DNA of 64,000 nucleotides from Prinia subflava (lineage: Eukaryota; Chordata; Aves; Passeriformes; Cisticolidae), in NCBI RefSeq assembly GCF_021018805.1, contig NC_086254.1:3955001-4019000 (forward strand), read 5' to 3'. The notes beneath the pieces are model-generated. The model had not been told where the DNA came from and did not search any database. It worked only from the letters and a program-made list of their open reading frames with translations. Within the stretch, counting starts at the first letter, position 1. Every line of letters starts with the position of its first letter. Position numbers and translations under genes: made by a program. Shown piece after piece: positions 1 through 12,500 of the stretch.

Positions 1-3000
1 GTTGTTAGCTCAGAAGCCAAGTGCTTTTCCTCATAAGGAAGTGTTGTCTCTGTCTAGAAAAATCCTGCATCAGATTTATTGCAATTGCTACCTGCAGATT
101 GACTGAACATCTTAGTAAGACAAGAGCCAAGTTGGTGTTTGTGATTTCTGGGTTCTGTACTGCCAATACCAGAACTTTACATGCAGGCATGGGTCAGAAT
201 TGTTGGATTTGTGCTTGAGTGTCCAGAGGGAGCAGCTGTAGAGCTTTGGGTGGCAGGGTAAAGATCAGAAGTATGCAAAAGTGAGGAGGAATGAGAAAGC
301 AGTGGCTTGTACATCCTTGAGGAGATAAGGGGTCACAGTATGGAGCAGTGGAGAGGGTAAGGAAACAATTTAGTTTTCTGAAATATTTCACTCAGGTCCA
401 CTTCATAAGTAAGCCAAGTTTGTCTGCGTGGCTTCTGGGACTGCTTTTGGTGGTGGAATGGGCTGTGTGATGGGTTCCACTAGACCCTCCCTCTGATTTT
501 TGGTATTTGCTGTCTTCTCATTGCCTTTTGCCTCTCTACTTGCATTCAGCTATTTGCTCCTCAGTACTTCTGTGCCTTCTCCTATAAGAAAATGACAGTA
601 GCCTTTCCTGAAATCCTCTTCAGTGTCTTTGATATGGAATATAAACTTCTGCCAGTTCATGAGAGGCTGATCAATCTGCCAGAAAGCTGTTAACAAAAGC
701 TGCTCTTATTTACCTGGGCTGTGGCTCAGAAGAAGAGAGAGGCATTTTGTGTTTTCTGCTTTGCTGAACCTGGGAATCCTCTTCACTGAGGCATTTGGAT
801 TGCTGTTTAGCCAGAGGCTTACTGGTATCTTACTAAGCCTGTCCTTTCATGTCCTGAGGCAAGGGCCATCATTAAGTGTGTGTGTGTGTGCCTGCAGTAA
901 TTGTGCATTTTATTTGTTCACTCTTTAAGTGAGCAGTTTATAGGGAAAACAGAGGCTTTGCTCTTGTGCTGTAAATGTTAATTACCTGGACATTGAGAAC
1001 TCTCTTGAATATGCATTTGAAATGTGCTGTAAGATCAAATACTGTACTCAAGTGTAGCTGCTAACACATGTGCAGATTGTCATGTAGAGTAAGAGAAACT
1101 CTTTATTTTACAATTCTTGTAACTGGTGCAGTAAGCTAATACCCATCAGTCTTTCTCAGTGTGATTGCAGGAAGCATATGGTGTCAGTGTGAAAACAAGA
1201 GTTTCAAAGCTTTGGTTCTTTGAGGTACTTTCACTGCCAGTAGGGATTGTCTGGGATTGCCCTGAGTCAGTACCAGCTGTGTTGGTCATGCACCAAGCTT
1301 CAGCTACTGCTGTTTGGGGGCTTAAGGTAATTCTGTATTGTATCCTAGGGATCTCAGGCTAATTTGGAGCTAGTGAGCTGGCTTTGGTAAAATGACAGGA
1401 TTTACAATGTTGCCTCTGGTCTGGATTCTTTATTCCCACTGTGGCACTCCCAAGTTTGACTGGAAGATGCAGTATTTCTGTAAGTGCATGCAATGAGCTT
1501 CATTAGGCAGCTTCCTACTCTTAGCATTTAAATCTGTGTGCCAGCTAAAAATCTCACTGGATGAACAGTGGTGCTGTTCATACACTAATTTTTGGTGCAG
1601 TTCTCAGTGTCTTTTACTCTGGGCACCTGTCAGAGCCTGCTCTCCCTGCTGTAACAGTGGGATTGCTTTGTGCTCCCCCAGCACTGTCCTTAGGGAGAAA
1701 TGAGGAAGGAGTAGTTGCTCAAGGGACACGTCCTTCTAGTTCTGAGAACACCAAAACTGCATTCATCTTCACACAGAAAGACTGACCACAGCAGGATTTC
1801 AAACCAGCCTTGAGGCTTGGTGTGGTGCTGATGGCACAATTCTGAAATCAGAGCATATTTCAGTACCAAAAGAAAGGTATCCCAAAGGAGATGGTATCTA
1901 TGAAATTTTGAAGGATGAAGCTAATGAAAAGGTTGTTGAAGGAAGTACCTGCTAAGCCTGCTTTCATAATATTAACTGAAAAATAAAATGGTATATGTTG
2001 CCTTTTGTTTATTCATCACAATAGTTGTTAAGATAAAAGATTTATGAGGAAGAATTTGCTGCAGGGTCCATAGAGGACAGGCCCTGGGGACCTGTGTCAC
2101 AGCAAGGCCAAGGTCAGCTGTGCTATTGAACTTTTCTACAGAAGCAAGAAGAACACACTGATAACAGAGCTCAGTTTGTCATTGTTTGTACTAGTGGTGT
2201 TTAGTAAATATTTTAGAAAAGTCATTGAAATATGAATTCCTGGCTAGTAGGGAGTAATCTTGTAGGAACTTTCCCACCTAAAATCACTGGTTAGCTTCCC
2301 AGTTTGTCCTCTCTGCCTCCTCTTATTTTATGACCGGTTTGGGATTTGGCCTTACTTGAAAAATCAACCTAATGATTGGGGGGAAATGATGAAGCATTGT
2401 GATTAACAGCAAACCTATAGTTTTTGCAACTCATCCATAAATAAGCACTCCTAAGTTGGATTGGTTTTAAATACCTGTACAGATGTTTCCTTCCACAGTG
2501 AAGTGTAGAGGTTTTTCACAGAGGTGGCCCAGGTGAGTTCAGTGAACAACTTACCCCAGCATGTTGTGGAGTGACTGGTTAAGTGTGGTGATGTGGGTTC
2601 TGCAGTGGGATGGAAATTCCTGTTCAGGGATCAGATTCCCCGGTGCTGTCACTTTGCTGATCCTGAACTGAAGTAACCACCATGGACTTGACTCCATCTG
2701 TGGTGCCTTGCCAGTGCAGTGCCTCCCGTGGAGGAGTGTGTGTGCCAGCAGGAAGGAGTTCTGTGTATATTTTGACTGGCCTTTGGCACGTAGATTGTGG
2801 GCACAATCTGTTTGCCACTCTGGCCATTTTGGGGGGAGTTTCTTAGCTGGCAGGTTGAGGAGTTCTGAACAGGTCAGTTAAATACTCTGAGGCAGATATG
2901 GTACATCAGCAACTGTTCCAATGCTCAGTTGTGGTTTAAGTGTCAGCTGTAAAGTCGAACAGCACCTTAACTAGGCTGGAAAAATGGGAAAGAACCAAAG

Positions 3001-3315
3001 ACTTGGTCCTCTGCCCCACCATAATTCCCACAGAAATGGACTCCCATAGGAACTTTACAGAATTCCTGACCAAACAGAATTCAGAGCTTTCTTTGTAAGT
3101 GGCTTTTATCACTGTGTTACGATTTTTCAGTGTTTATCAAAATATACAAAATAGAGGGTTTGATACTGGGGGTGAGATGCTCAGGTATTTGGAAGAGGAG
3201 AGACTCTCCTTGGAGAGTTGTGATTAAACAACAAGTGTAATCTGAGGGCTAAGTAACCCTCAGATGTCAAAGGTGTGCATGTCTCAGCCTTGTAGTAACA
3301 CTGTGTGCCTTGCAG
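1..3315 (+). other. ANKFY1: ANKFY1 intron 1, 3' part (non-coding)
   Basis: No coding exon is recognisable here on either strand. The stretch ends in a standard acceptor (TTGCAG at 3310-3315) that leads into the conserved N-terminal coiled coil of ANKFY1. Base composition is ordinary, with no CpG island, so the promoter and the first exon (about three residues plus one base of coding sequence) should lie upstream of the window. A short (TG)n tract sits near 876-890. An open frame runs back through the acceptor to an ATG at 3264, but it is probably intronic. Confidence 0.8.
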
Positions 3316-3508
3316 AGGAGGTGGCCAAGCTGGAAAAGCACCTGATGCTCCTGCGCCAGGAGTATGTGAAGCTGCAGAAGAAACTGGTTGATACAGAAAG
3401 GAGGTGCAACCTCCTGGCTGTGGAGACCAACCAGGACAATGCCAGCGACACCTTCATCAGCCGCCTGCTCGCCATCGTGGCCGAGCTCTACCAGCAGGAG
3501 CAGTACAG
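3316..3508 (+). CDS. ANKFY1: ANKFY1 exon 2: N-terminal coiled coil
   Basis: Covers residues about 4-68. It begins with two bases of a split Glu codon after TTGCAG and ends with a split AG|T Ser codon before GTGAGG. The Leu/Lys/Glu-rich heptad pattern (VAKLEKHLMLLRQEYVKLQK) is the family's N-terminal coiled coil, followed by the lead-in to the BTB domain. Confidence 0.95.
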
Positions 3509-6500
3509 GTGAGGGGCCCCCATGGGGAAAGGGGATTGCAGAACGTGGGGTTGTATTCACTGCACCAGGGCCTGCTCTTACACAGGGAAAATTCTTTGCT
3601 GCCGGGTGTGAATAGGGTCCTGAGTTGCAGTTGTAGATGGAAGAGCGTGCTCCAGTTGTGGCATACTGAGCACAGTTTGTGAATTGAGAGTACGAATTGA
3701 GAGCTCTAAGCAGAATTTTGTCTCTCAGGCAAATTCAGAGGAAACTCACCATGAACACTGTCAGCAGCAAAGCTCCCTTTGAACAGAAGGAGTTTGGAAC
3801 TAAACCATACTTACTTGAAGGATAATTACACTATGTGTCTGGAAAAACTGTTCCTTTCTTGAAAGGCTTTGTCCTAAAACATTTTTACTTCTGTATTCCT
3901 GTTGTGTGTGAAGAAGCCTGATTAATTTGGCTTGTCTGGTTGTATTAGTGGCTTAGTGATACACTGGATTTTTAAATCGCAGCACAAAATTATGGTTAAT
4001 AGTTTCTTTTCCATAGGCACACTAAGGATCCCTTCCATATTCTAGATCCCTGAGCTGATTAAGTTCTGAGACTGCTATGATATTTATCAATTTCTTTGCT
4101 GTTACTGAAAGCAGTGCCAGTATAGTAAAGGAGTTAGTCATGGAAGGGCAAATCTTGTTTAGTTAAAATTTCCTTGCACCAGCATCTCTTCAAGAGCCTC
4201 TCTGAGAAAAGGCGCTGTGCCTGCAAGAACTTCCTGTAGCCTGCTGGGTAAAAGATTTGATACATAGTAAATGTCAGAAGAGTTGGAGCACTTTATTTCA
4301 GTTCAGCTTCTTAGCTTTAAAGGCATTGAATGGTTGTCTAAAAGGGCCTACATATCCCTAAATAAGAAAGGTAGCAGGTCCCAGTGCAGGTTTCATTATG
4401 TAACATCTCTGCATTGTGCTGTAGTTTATAGCAGTGCTTTGATTTGGGAAATGCTCTGGAAAGCAACCTACAGAGTCAGAACATCTGCAAGCCAGGGGTT
4501 TTCAAAATGAGCAGGGCAAGTGTTTTGTACCTGCAGTGGATAACATGGTGACCAGGGTCAGGGTGAAAGGGTGTGTTTGGCAGCTGGTCTGGGAACTGGG
4601 GATTCTGCCCTGCTCTCAGACTGCTGTCAAGCAGCATTGTTCTCTTGCTGGCCTTGCCTGAAAGCATTGGTGCTTAGCTGACAGTATTAGTATGGACACT
4701 GTGACATAAATATTTAGCTTCAAGATTGTTGGCTTTTTAACTTCTATAATAATTCTCTTGCCGTTTATTCTGAAATGGTTTAAAAACCCAAACCCAACGA
4801 AGCACTTGAAATGTTAATGACTCATTGCATTTCTCCCTAGAAAAATACAAATTGTCATTTGACAACATGTTTTACTTAACCAATTGTGTTTTAATGTCTC
4901 AAACAACTTGAACCTAAATGTGGATACCCAGACATAGATACCACGGAGATGCTGAATCCATACATACCCAGGTGCAGGAGAAGCCTGCATAATAGCTGTT
5001 TGTGCTTTTTCCTGGTACCAGTGACCTGAAGATCAAGGTTGGGGACAGGCACATCAGTGCTCACAAATTTGTGCTGGCGGCGCGCAGCGATTCGTGGAGC
5101 CTTGCCAACCTGGCCTCAACAGAGGAGCTGGATCTGTCAGGTCAGTCACTGCTGAGGAACGTGATGCCTCCCTTGTCTTGAGGGTGACTTGTGGAAGGGC
5201 CTGTTGGGAGAAGGTTTCCTCAGTGCCTTTCAGGCTAGTGCTGTCCACTGAAAGTGGTGCTTAATCTGTTGATGGCTGAGCTCTCTCTCTGTGAAGTGTT
5301 AGTGAGCTTGGGAACTGGGTGCTAGTGGTAGTTAAATCAATAACCTGCCTTCTTTCTCTTTAATAAACAGGGGTTGAGATTGGTGGCCTGTTGGTCTTTT
5401 CTAGAGTCAACTAAACATAATGAAAAACAAATCTATATGGAGGAGCTTGACTTCTTCCTTTTTGAGGAAGGACAGGGCTTTTTGAGGTAGTGTGCACCAT
5501 TTCTCTGAAGCGTGTCATGGAAATACCTTGCTGCTTGTTAACACAGTGTGTGTGGGAAGTGAATGCAAGTAATGATGTGTTACTGAAATTGTTTGCTTTG
5601 GCATTTTGATACCTTTGTAGAACAGGTGAGGAGAAGTTTTCTAAAAGACCATCTTCCACATGAGTGCACTGTTCTGTTGTAGCTGTTTCTTGCATGTACT
5701 TACACTGGGCAGTGCTTCTGCAGATTGAACCTCTCAACAGGCTTTTCTGTACTTAACAGTGTAGGACAGCCTTATACAATTAATTTGTGAGCAATAAACC
5801 AGATACGAAGTTAAGCAGGCTTGCTGACTGGCATCTTGAATTTTAAGCCTTGGCTTCATGTTCTGCACTTAAATCTTATCATGAATTCTAACTGCAGACA
5901 AACTGGAGAGTAGCAAGTCGCAGCAAGCTGGTTTTACGGGACAGCATGGGCTTCCTTGCAACATGATTTGTGGATTTTTCTGCAGCCACAAGAAAACAGA
6001 TGCCAGGAACTTTGAAACTGAGTGCTATGCTAACAAAATTTTTTACTGAAAAGCTCTTGTTAACTGTAGTGTTGTTACAAGTGGCAGTCCAAAGCATTTC
6101 CAGCTCCACGTCTAAGCTAGTGTGAGAATCTCAAATGTAACTGCACCCTTTCGTGTTTAACTATGCAAACACTGCTTAAATACATGCTAGTAAATGATAC
6201 TTGCAACTGTAAAATTGCATTATTGATTTAAAAAAAAAATGATAAATGGCACAAGGATTAGCTTATGAAGTAGCTGGAGCAAGAAACAAACTGTTCCCTG
6301 GAAATGGTTTTCTTAAGGGATTCTCTTAAGAATTTGCAAGCTAAGATTGCCTGAATCTTATCTTCAGAACACAGGCAGCATTTGAGATTGAGTGCTTTTA
6401 GAGTTCGTGTAATCTGGAGAAATTTCTAATCTTTAAAGAATAGAAAGAGATGAACACACGTTCTCTTATTGAGAGGGAGGAAGTGCACTCTTACCTCTGC

Positions 6501-9500
6501 CAAGGCAGAGCTGATAGTACATCTCAAGTAGGTTTTCTGGTTGCTTTGGGTTTGGCAAAAAATACTTGTCTTACTAAAACCTTGTGATTCCTGGGAGGCA
6601 GTGTGCATGCCAAGTACTGCCACGACTGCAGATAATCTGGGCCAACCCTCTGTCTGAAGGAGATGTTTTAGGATGGGTATTTCACTGTCTTTAAGGTTTT
6701 TAATTCAAAATTTCATTTTAAAGAACAAAACAGCTTGAATGACTTAGGGTAATTTTTAAATGAATGGCGTTTCTGTTGTAGTTGATCTGATCTTCTAAAG
6801 TTATTCTTATCTCCATCCTTGTAAGATGAATTGTCATTTTAATTGTGAGTGGGTGACAAAGGTCCTTGGCCACTGGGCTTGTGTAGTGTCCCGTGGGGTG
6901 ATTTTGTTTCTCCTGCTGTGTAAAAACATCAGTTTGTGGTCAGTCTTGTAAAGACCTGAAATCTAACTAGCCCTTTACACTGGCTCTTTTGCACTTTTCC
7001 AAGAAATGGCTCCCAGCAGTTTGAGGTGCTTTGTAGTCACAACCAAAGTGTAACAAGGTGTCAGTACCGCTGCTGGCATGCAGCAGTTCATAACACGGCT
7101 GTTGCTTTGTTCTTGTCAGGTGGGGATGTGCATTAGGCCATATGTGAGGGACCAAGGACTTTAGAAGGGCCCCTAAATATGCAGCATTGGTGGAGCAGGT
7201 AGAGGTTACAGGGCTCCTGCATTCTGCACAGTGCAAGGAGGTTTTCCTGCCTCGTGCCAGCACTGTTACTCATTTCAGCTTCTGACCAGTTTCGCCAGTT
7301 TTGACATTTTGAACTAAGTACAGTTTCAAAACAAGACTCTTTTGATGGTAGCTGTGACTTTTAGAAGTCAAAGGAATAGCAGCTACTAGGACAGGTGATT
7401 GTTTTTTAGGTATTTTATTAATCCTGTTGCTCCCTGTACCAGATGCTGACCCAGAGGTAACCATGGCAATGCTGCGGTGGATCTACACAGATGAGCTTGA
7501 GCTAAGAGAAGATGATATCTTCCTGACAGAGCTCATGAAATTAGCTAATAAATTTCAGCTCCAGCTGCTTAGGGAAAGGTGAGTCTTGGTAAATATACTT
7601 GAACTCTTGAACTTTGTTTGAACAGAAATAAGATGATAGATGCTGGCAATAGGATAAAATTATGCTCTTTCCAAGTCTTGAGCTTTTAATAATAGAGCAT
7701 GTCATTCAGTGTATCAGAGGAAATGAAACACTGTGCTAGAGTTAAACTGTGGCAGACTTCTCACAGGTTTTATGTTTACTTTTCAGTTCTTCTCCCAGTC
7801 AAACTAATAACCCCAGTGTGGTGTTTAGAGGAGATCAGTCGGATAGCATCAGGTTCAGGAGAGCTGCAAGAAGGAATTGTTAGAGAATGCTAGGAAGAAG
7901 CAGTGGCAATTAGTTTGCAGTATTCAAGTGGTACAGGTGAAATTTTTGTAACTTCTGTGCATCTTGTGCAACTTTTCTTCAGAAATAAGGTTAGTGTAAC
8001 AGTACCATGCTTTCCTATTCTGAGATTATGATTACACTGTGGCACTAGAGGCTAGGTTATCTTGAATTATAGAGTGTTCTAAACTCTTTAGAAGTCTGAA
8101 TGTACAAACTGAAACCTCGTCAAGTTTTGTACAACTTCAAAGCCTCCAATTTAGTCAAAGTACCCTTTGATAGAATAATCCTTTGCCCAAGGGATGTCTG
8201 TAGCAGTACATGACATTCATAGTGTATGATTTGTATGCCTTCAACATGAAGCAACTAAATTGCTGTCAAGTGTTCTGACCAGAGGAGTTGAAATCTGTAA
8301 GGCCAATGCTAAAACTGCTTCAAGCCTTGTACCAGCCTAAAAGCTGCCCTAACATTCTACTGTGAACTTAGCAGGTGTCTGGTCACAGTAGTCCATGTGT
8401 GGGATGCCTTTCATAATTATGAGATGTTTTTGTAGGTATAAAATGATTGAATAATGGAACTGATTAGGCTGGAGAAGACCACTAAGATGGGGTGGTCAGC
8501 AGCCCAACTCTGCCCAATCCATCACTGAGTGTATCCCCGGGTGCCACATCCTCACACCTGATAAATCCCTGCAGGGACGGGGACTCCCCCCTGCCCTGGG
8601 CAGTGCCTGACTGCCCTTGCAGTGAACACATCTGTCCTCATATCCAACTCAACAAGCCCTGCTTGAGAGCACTGTGGTACATCTTCCCTGCTTCACAGCA
8701 GTGAATGAACTGCAGTTTATGCCCTTGGGAGAACTGGGATGGGTCTCTCCTTGCAGACTCCTGCACTGTGGTGTTCTCATGGGACCTGGCTGGGTGGATT
8801 CTGATAAAAGTCTGCTCTTAGGGTAGGTGCCTTCTAGGGCTGCTGATAAAAGTGTGCTTATGCAGTTTCGCCTTCTAGTAAAGCAAGTCCATGCCATATT
8901 CTACCAGCATCTATGAAAAAGAGTATTAGGACTCTGTTACAGCATGGGAGAGTGAATAATTAAAGCTTTTTGATTGCTGACCACTGGCTTTCCTGTTCTG
9001 ACAGATGTGAAAAAGGAGTTATGTCACTCGTTAATGTCAGGAACTGCATCCGTTTCTATCAGACTGCCGAGGAGCTCAGTGCCAGCACGCTCCTCAACTA
9101 CTGTGCTGAGATCATTGCGAGCCACTGGGTGAGTCCTGCCACAAGGAAACAAACAAAGAGTGTTTGCACATTAGAGAAACTCAACAGCAGAATTTGGCTT
9201 CCCTTACCACACTGTCTAACCTCAGTTAGTTGATCAATTGTCTTGAGAATGTCTTGGTGGAGGGGAGAGGAACTTCTACCCAAAGACTTGTTCTGTTCCT
9301 TGGAAATACTTCACTGTACAAAGTGTCTTAGTTTCCTAAACATGAGCAAGATAGAAGGGACTGTCTTCTAATAAGCATGAGGGTTGTTTGTCAAATCTGA
9401 GTTCCAAAGTGTTTAGAAGTTCATCCATAGTTGGTCTCTGTCTATACAGATCACAAATCCCAGGCCTGCTTTTACTTCTAAAAATAATTCATGGAAGCCA

Positions 9501-12500
9501 GGGAGATTTATCTTCTGTAATGGAGGGAGAGGCAGCCAGTCTTGCAACCAACTTGGAAGTTTCGCTTGTTCTGATCTCTTATTTTGAAGAATTGAGTAAT
9601 GAATTAGCCTTTAAAATAAGACTTGTCAACAGTAGACTTCGGGGGGGTCTTTAGGTTATTCTAAATCTAAAATGCATACTCTAGAGGTGGAGGTTTCTTT
9701 CCTTGGCTAATTCTAAGGCAGAGGAGAGTGTTTTGAAATGTTAATATATAAAAAAAAAGATTATTATATGTGAACCTCTGGGTCAGCAATTTTAACTCTT
9801 AACTTTCTTCTTGACTCCTAACTTTTGATGCTTTTCTCTACCTGGAAATGAAGTTGCTTCTGTTTAGTCAAATGAGCACTAACTCACACCTAAGATCTTT
9901 TTATTCCTAAGCTCCTGTTTACTTTTATTCATAATTTTATGAATCAGTCTTCAATACTTGTAGTTGTTTTTGTCAGAGTTGTTTCTGTCAGAGTTAAGAA
10001 TAAGTTAGTAGAGGATTATTTTAAGGACTAGATGTAAATCCACTGTAGTGTCTGGTAAAATGCTAGTTTTCCATATCTGTAGACAAAAAGGAATAAAAAT
10101 TTCACTAACTGATCTTGAAATTAAAATGTAAGATTTAAAGCTTCCTGATTGTTTCTTCCTAATCTTAAAAGACTATGTGGGATTGTTCTTGCCAAAATTT
10201 TACCAAAATGGAACTTATAACTGACCTTGTTTTGTGAACTTCAGAATTACATTGTGCAGTGCCTTGAGTATAAATAAGACAGGAGTATTGCTTACCCTTC
10301 TCTTGTTTTACTGCTCCTAGGATGACCTGCGTAAAGAAGACTTCAGCAGCATGAGTGCTCAGCTATTGTATAAAATGTTCAAGTCAAAGACAGAATATCC
10401 TTTGCATAAGGCCATTAAAGTTGAGAGAGAAGATGTAGTCTTTTTGTATCTTATTGAAATGGATTCACAGGTATGGTGAGACTGACTTGATCTATCTGCT
10501 AGAATTTGGTGTTTCAAATAATTAGTTCCTAAGTACCAGTCTGAAGCTTGTTAGTGATTTTTGTCACTAATTCTTATTTGCATGTTTAGCATTGCCACAG
10601 CTACTTCTGTGCCTGGAATGGAGGCCTATTTAGCAGTAGCTCCATGAGGACATAATTCAGAATTGATTCATAACATTTAGAACATCTTGCATGCAACAGA
10701 ATATATCTAATAAAATCCATTACCTGATATTACCATGCACATTTAAAGCTGAATGGTTATAACAGACAACTTTGCTGCTTCATGGCAGTTCAGTAAGAAT
10801 CATTTCCTTGAACAACTTTTCTGTTGAAAGCTGAAGCAACAGGTATTTGTTCTGCTTGGATGAAAACTCCAAACAACTAACAAATAAATTGTCCCCCAAC
10901 AAAAGGCAAGGAGGAATTATTCAAGTACTTCTAACATCAGTGGGCTGCATTTGTTGTTGTAGCTTCCTGGGAAGCTCAATGAATTGGATCACAATGGAGA
11001 TCTTGCACTGGATCTAGCCCTGGCCCAGAGATTGGAGAGTATTGCAACTACACTGGTCAACTACAAGGCTGACGTGGATAGGGCAGACAAGAGAGGCTGG
11101 AGCCTGCTCCATAAAGCCATCCAGAGAGGTGAGTAGATGGGATGTGAAGCTTTGTTAGCTTCCAGTTGTTCCCAGCGTGGAATTCGTATTTCAGAATCTA
11201 TTCCTGTGTCATGTTGTAGTTGACACTGCAGTTAGAAAATTGTAGTGAAGTATGAACTTTGTCCTGTTCCTTTTTTTTTATTTTTAGACATAAAAGCAAA
11301 CAGACTGTTATTTGAGATCTGAGAGCCAGTCTGCTGGCTGGGCAGACTTATGCTATGTGACATGCAGGTGCAATCTAGTAGAACATTGCCTGCTAAAAGA
11401 AGAAATACTGGGAGACACTGGGAATATTCTCATTTGACAGTATTCTTTCTGACAAATAGCTGAATTCAGCACAACAGTATAAGGGTCACAAAGATGAGGT
11501 CTTTTTCTAGACTTGGGTTGAATGCAGCACATGCTTCTTTAAGATATGGTTAACAATAAGGGTCCTCACTACTGCCCAGCAGTTTCAGAAGAAGAAAATG
11601 TGACTGAAAGAAGATGAGGAGCAAGTGGAGGTACCTCTGTCCAGCTGGAATATTTTCACAGCTCCAGTGCAGTTACCAGAGTAGAGTTGGAGTACAACTA
11701 TATGATTATATTGAGCTGTTCTCCACCTTAGAGTGAAAATGCATCTTAGGAGAACTGGAGCACAGCAGGTCTGGTTGCCATGGCCACAGTACTCTGAAGG
11801 CTTTGGATCAGCAGCATCTTGGCCTGTGGTCAAAGTGTGGTAAAAATCTGCAGCAAACACCTTGTGCTGCTCCTTATTTCTGCAATGTCTTTGGCAGCTC
11901 TGTTCCAGAAAGTTTATTTCTAGCATCAAACTGTCTCAGACCCCTAGAAGTAAAGGAAGAAGTTGGGAGCTGTATTTTAAGCTCACAAAATTTAAATTAA
12001 TCTACATGTCTAAACAGGGTAATACTGGTGTCTGATCCTGTGAGTGAGACTTCAGCCACTGGAGTAGGAGACTTTGTAAGCATAGGTCAGTGTTGTGATG
12101 GCTGCAACCCCATAAAACACTGGAAAAATTGCAGCAGGCTGTTCTTCATTCTTAATACTGGCATTTATCCCTAGTTTAATGTCTGCTTTCAGCCTGAGCT
12201 AGAGCTCTGAGAATGAACACTTGCTTTTCAGTAACCACAGCTTCAGTGAATTAATCACAGTTCACAATCACATGTTCTGCAAATGGAGCTAAAGCAAATT
12301 GTCTGCACTTGCCACGTGATTCTTACTACTTATGATCACTGCAAAGTGGGGGAATGTCTGATATGGAATCAGAAAATGGGATTTTTGTTTTTGTTGGCAG
12401 AGATAAGCCAGCAGTATAGATTGAAACACTGCTCTTTATTCTCTGGTCTTGCATTCAGGCCAAGCAAAATGTGAATATGTCTATGCAAAGTAGCCTTTGA

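Noticed and set aside
3264..3315. In-frame ATG upstream of ANKFY1 exon 2
   Set aside because: A good acceptor (TTGCAG) lies between it and the conserved coiled coil, and the family N-terminus is only about three residues longer, supplied by exon 1. The extra 17 codons do not resemble ANKFY1.
1..3315. ANKFY1 promoter or first exon within the window
   Set aside because: There is no CpG-rich region and no sequence giving a short Met-Ala-Glu-type exon with a phase-matched donor that I could support.
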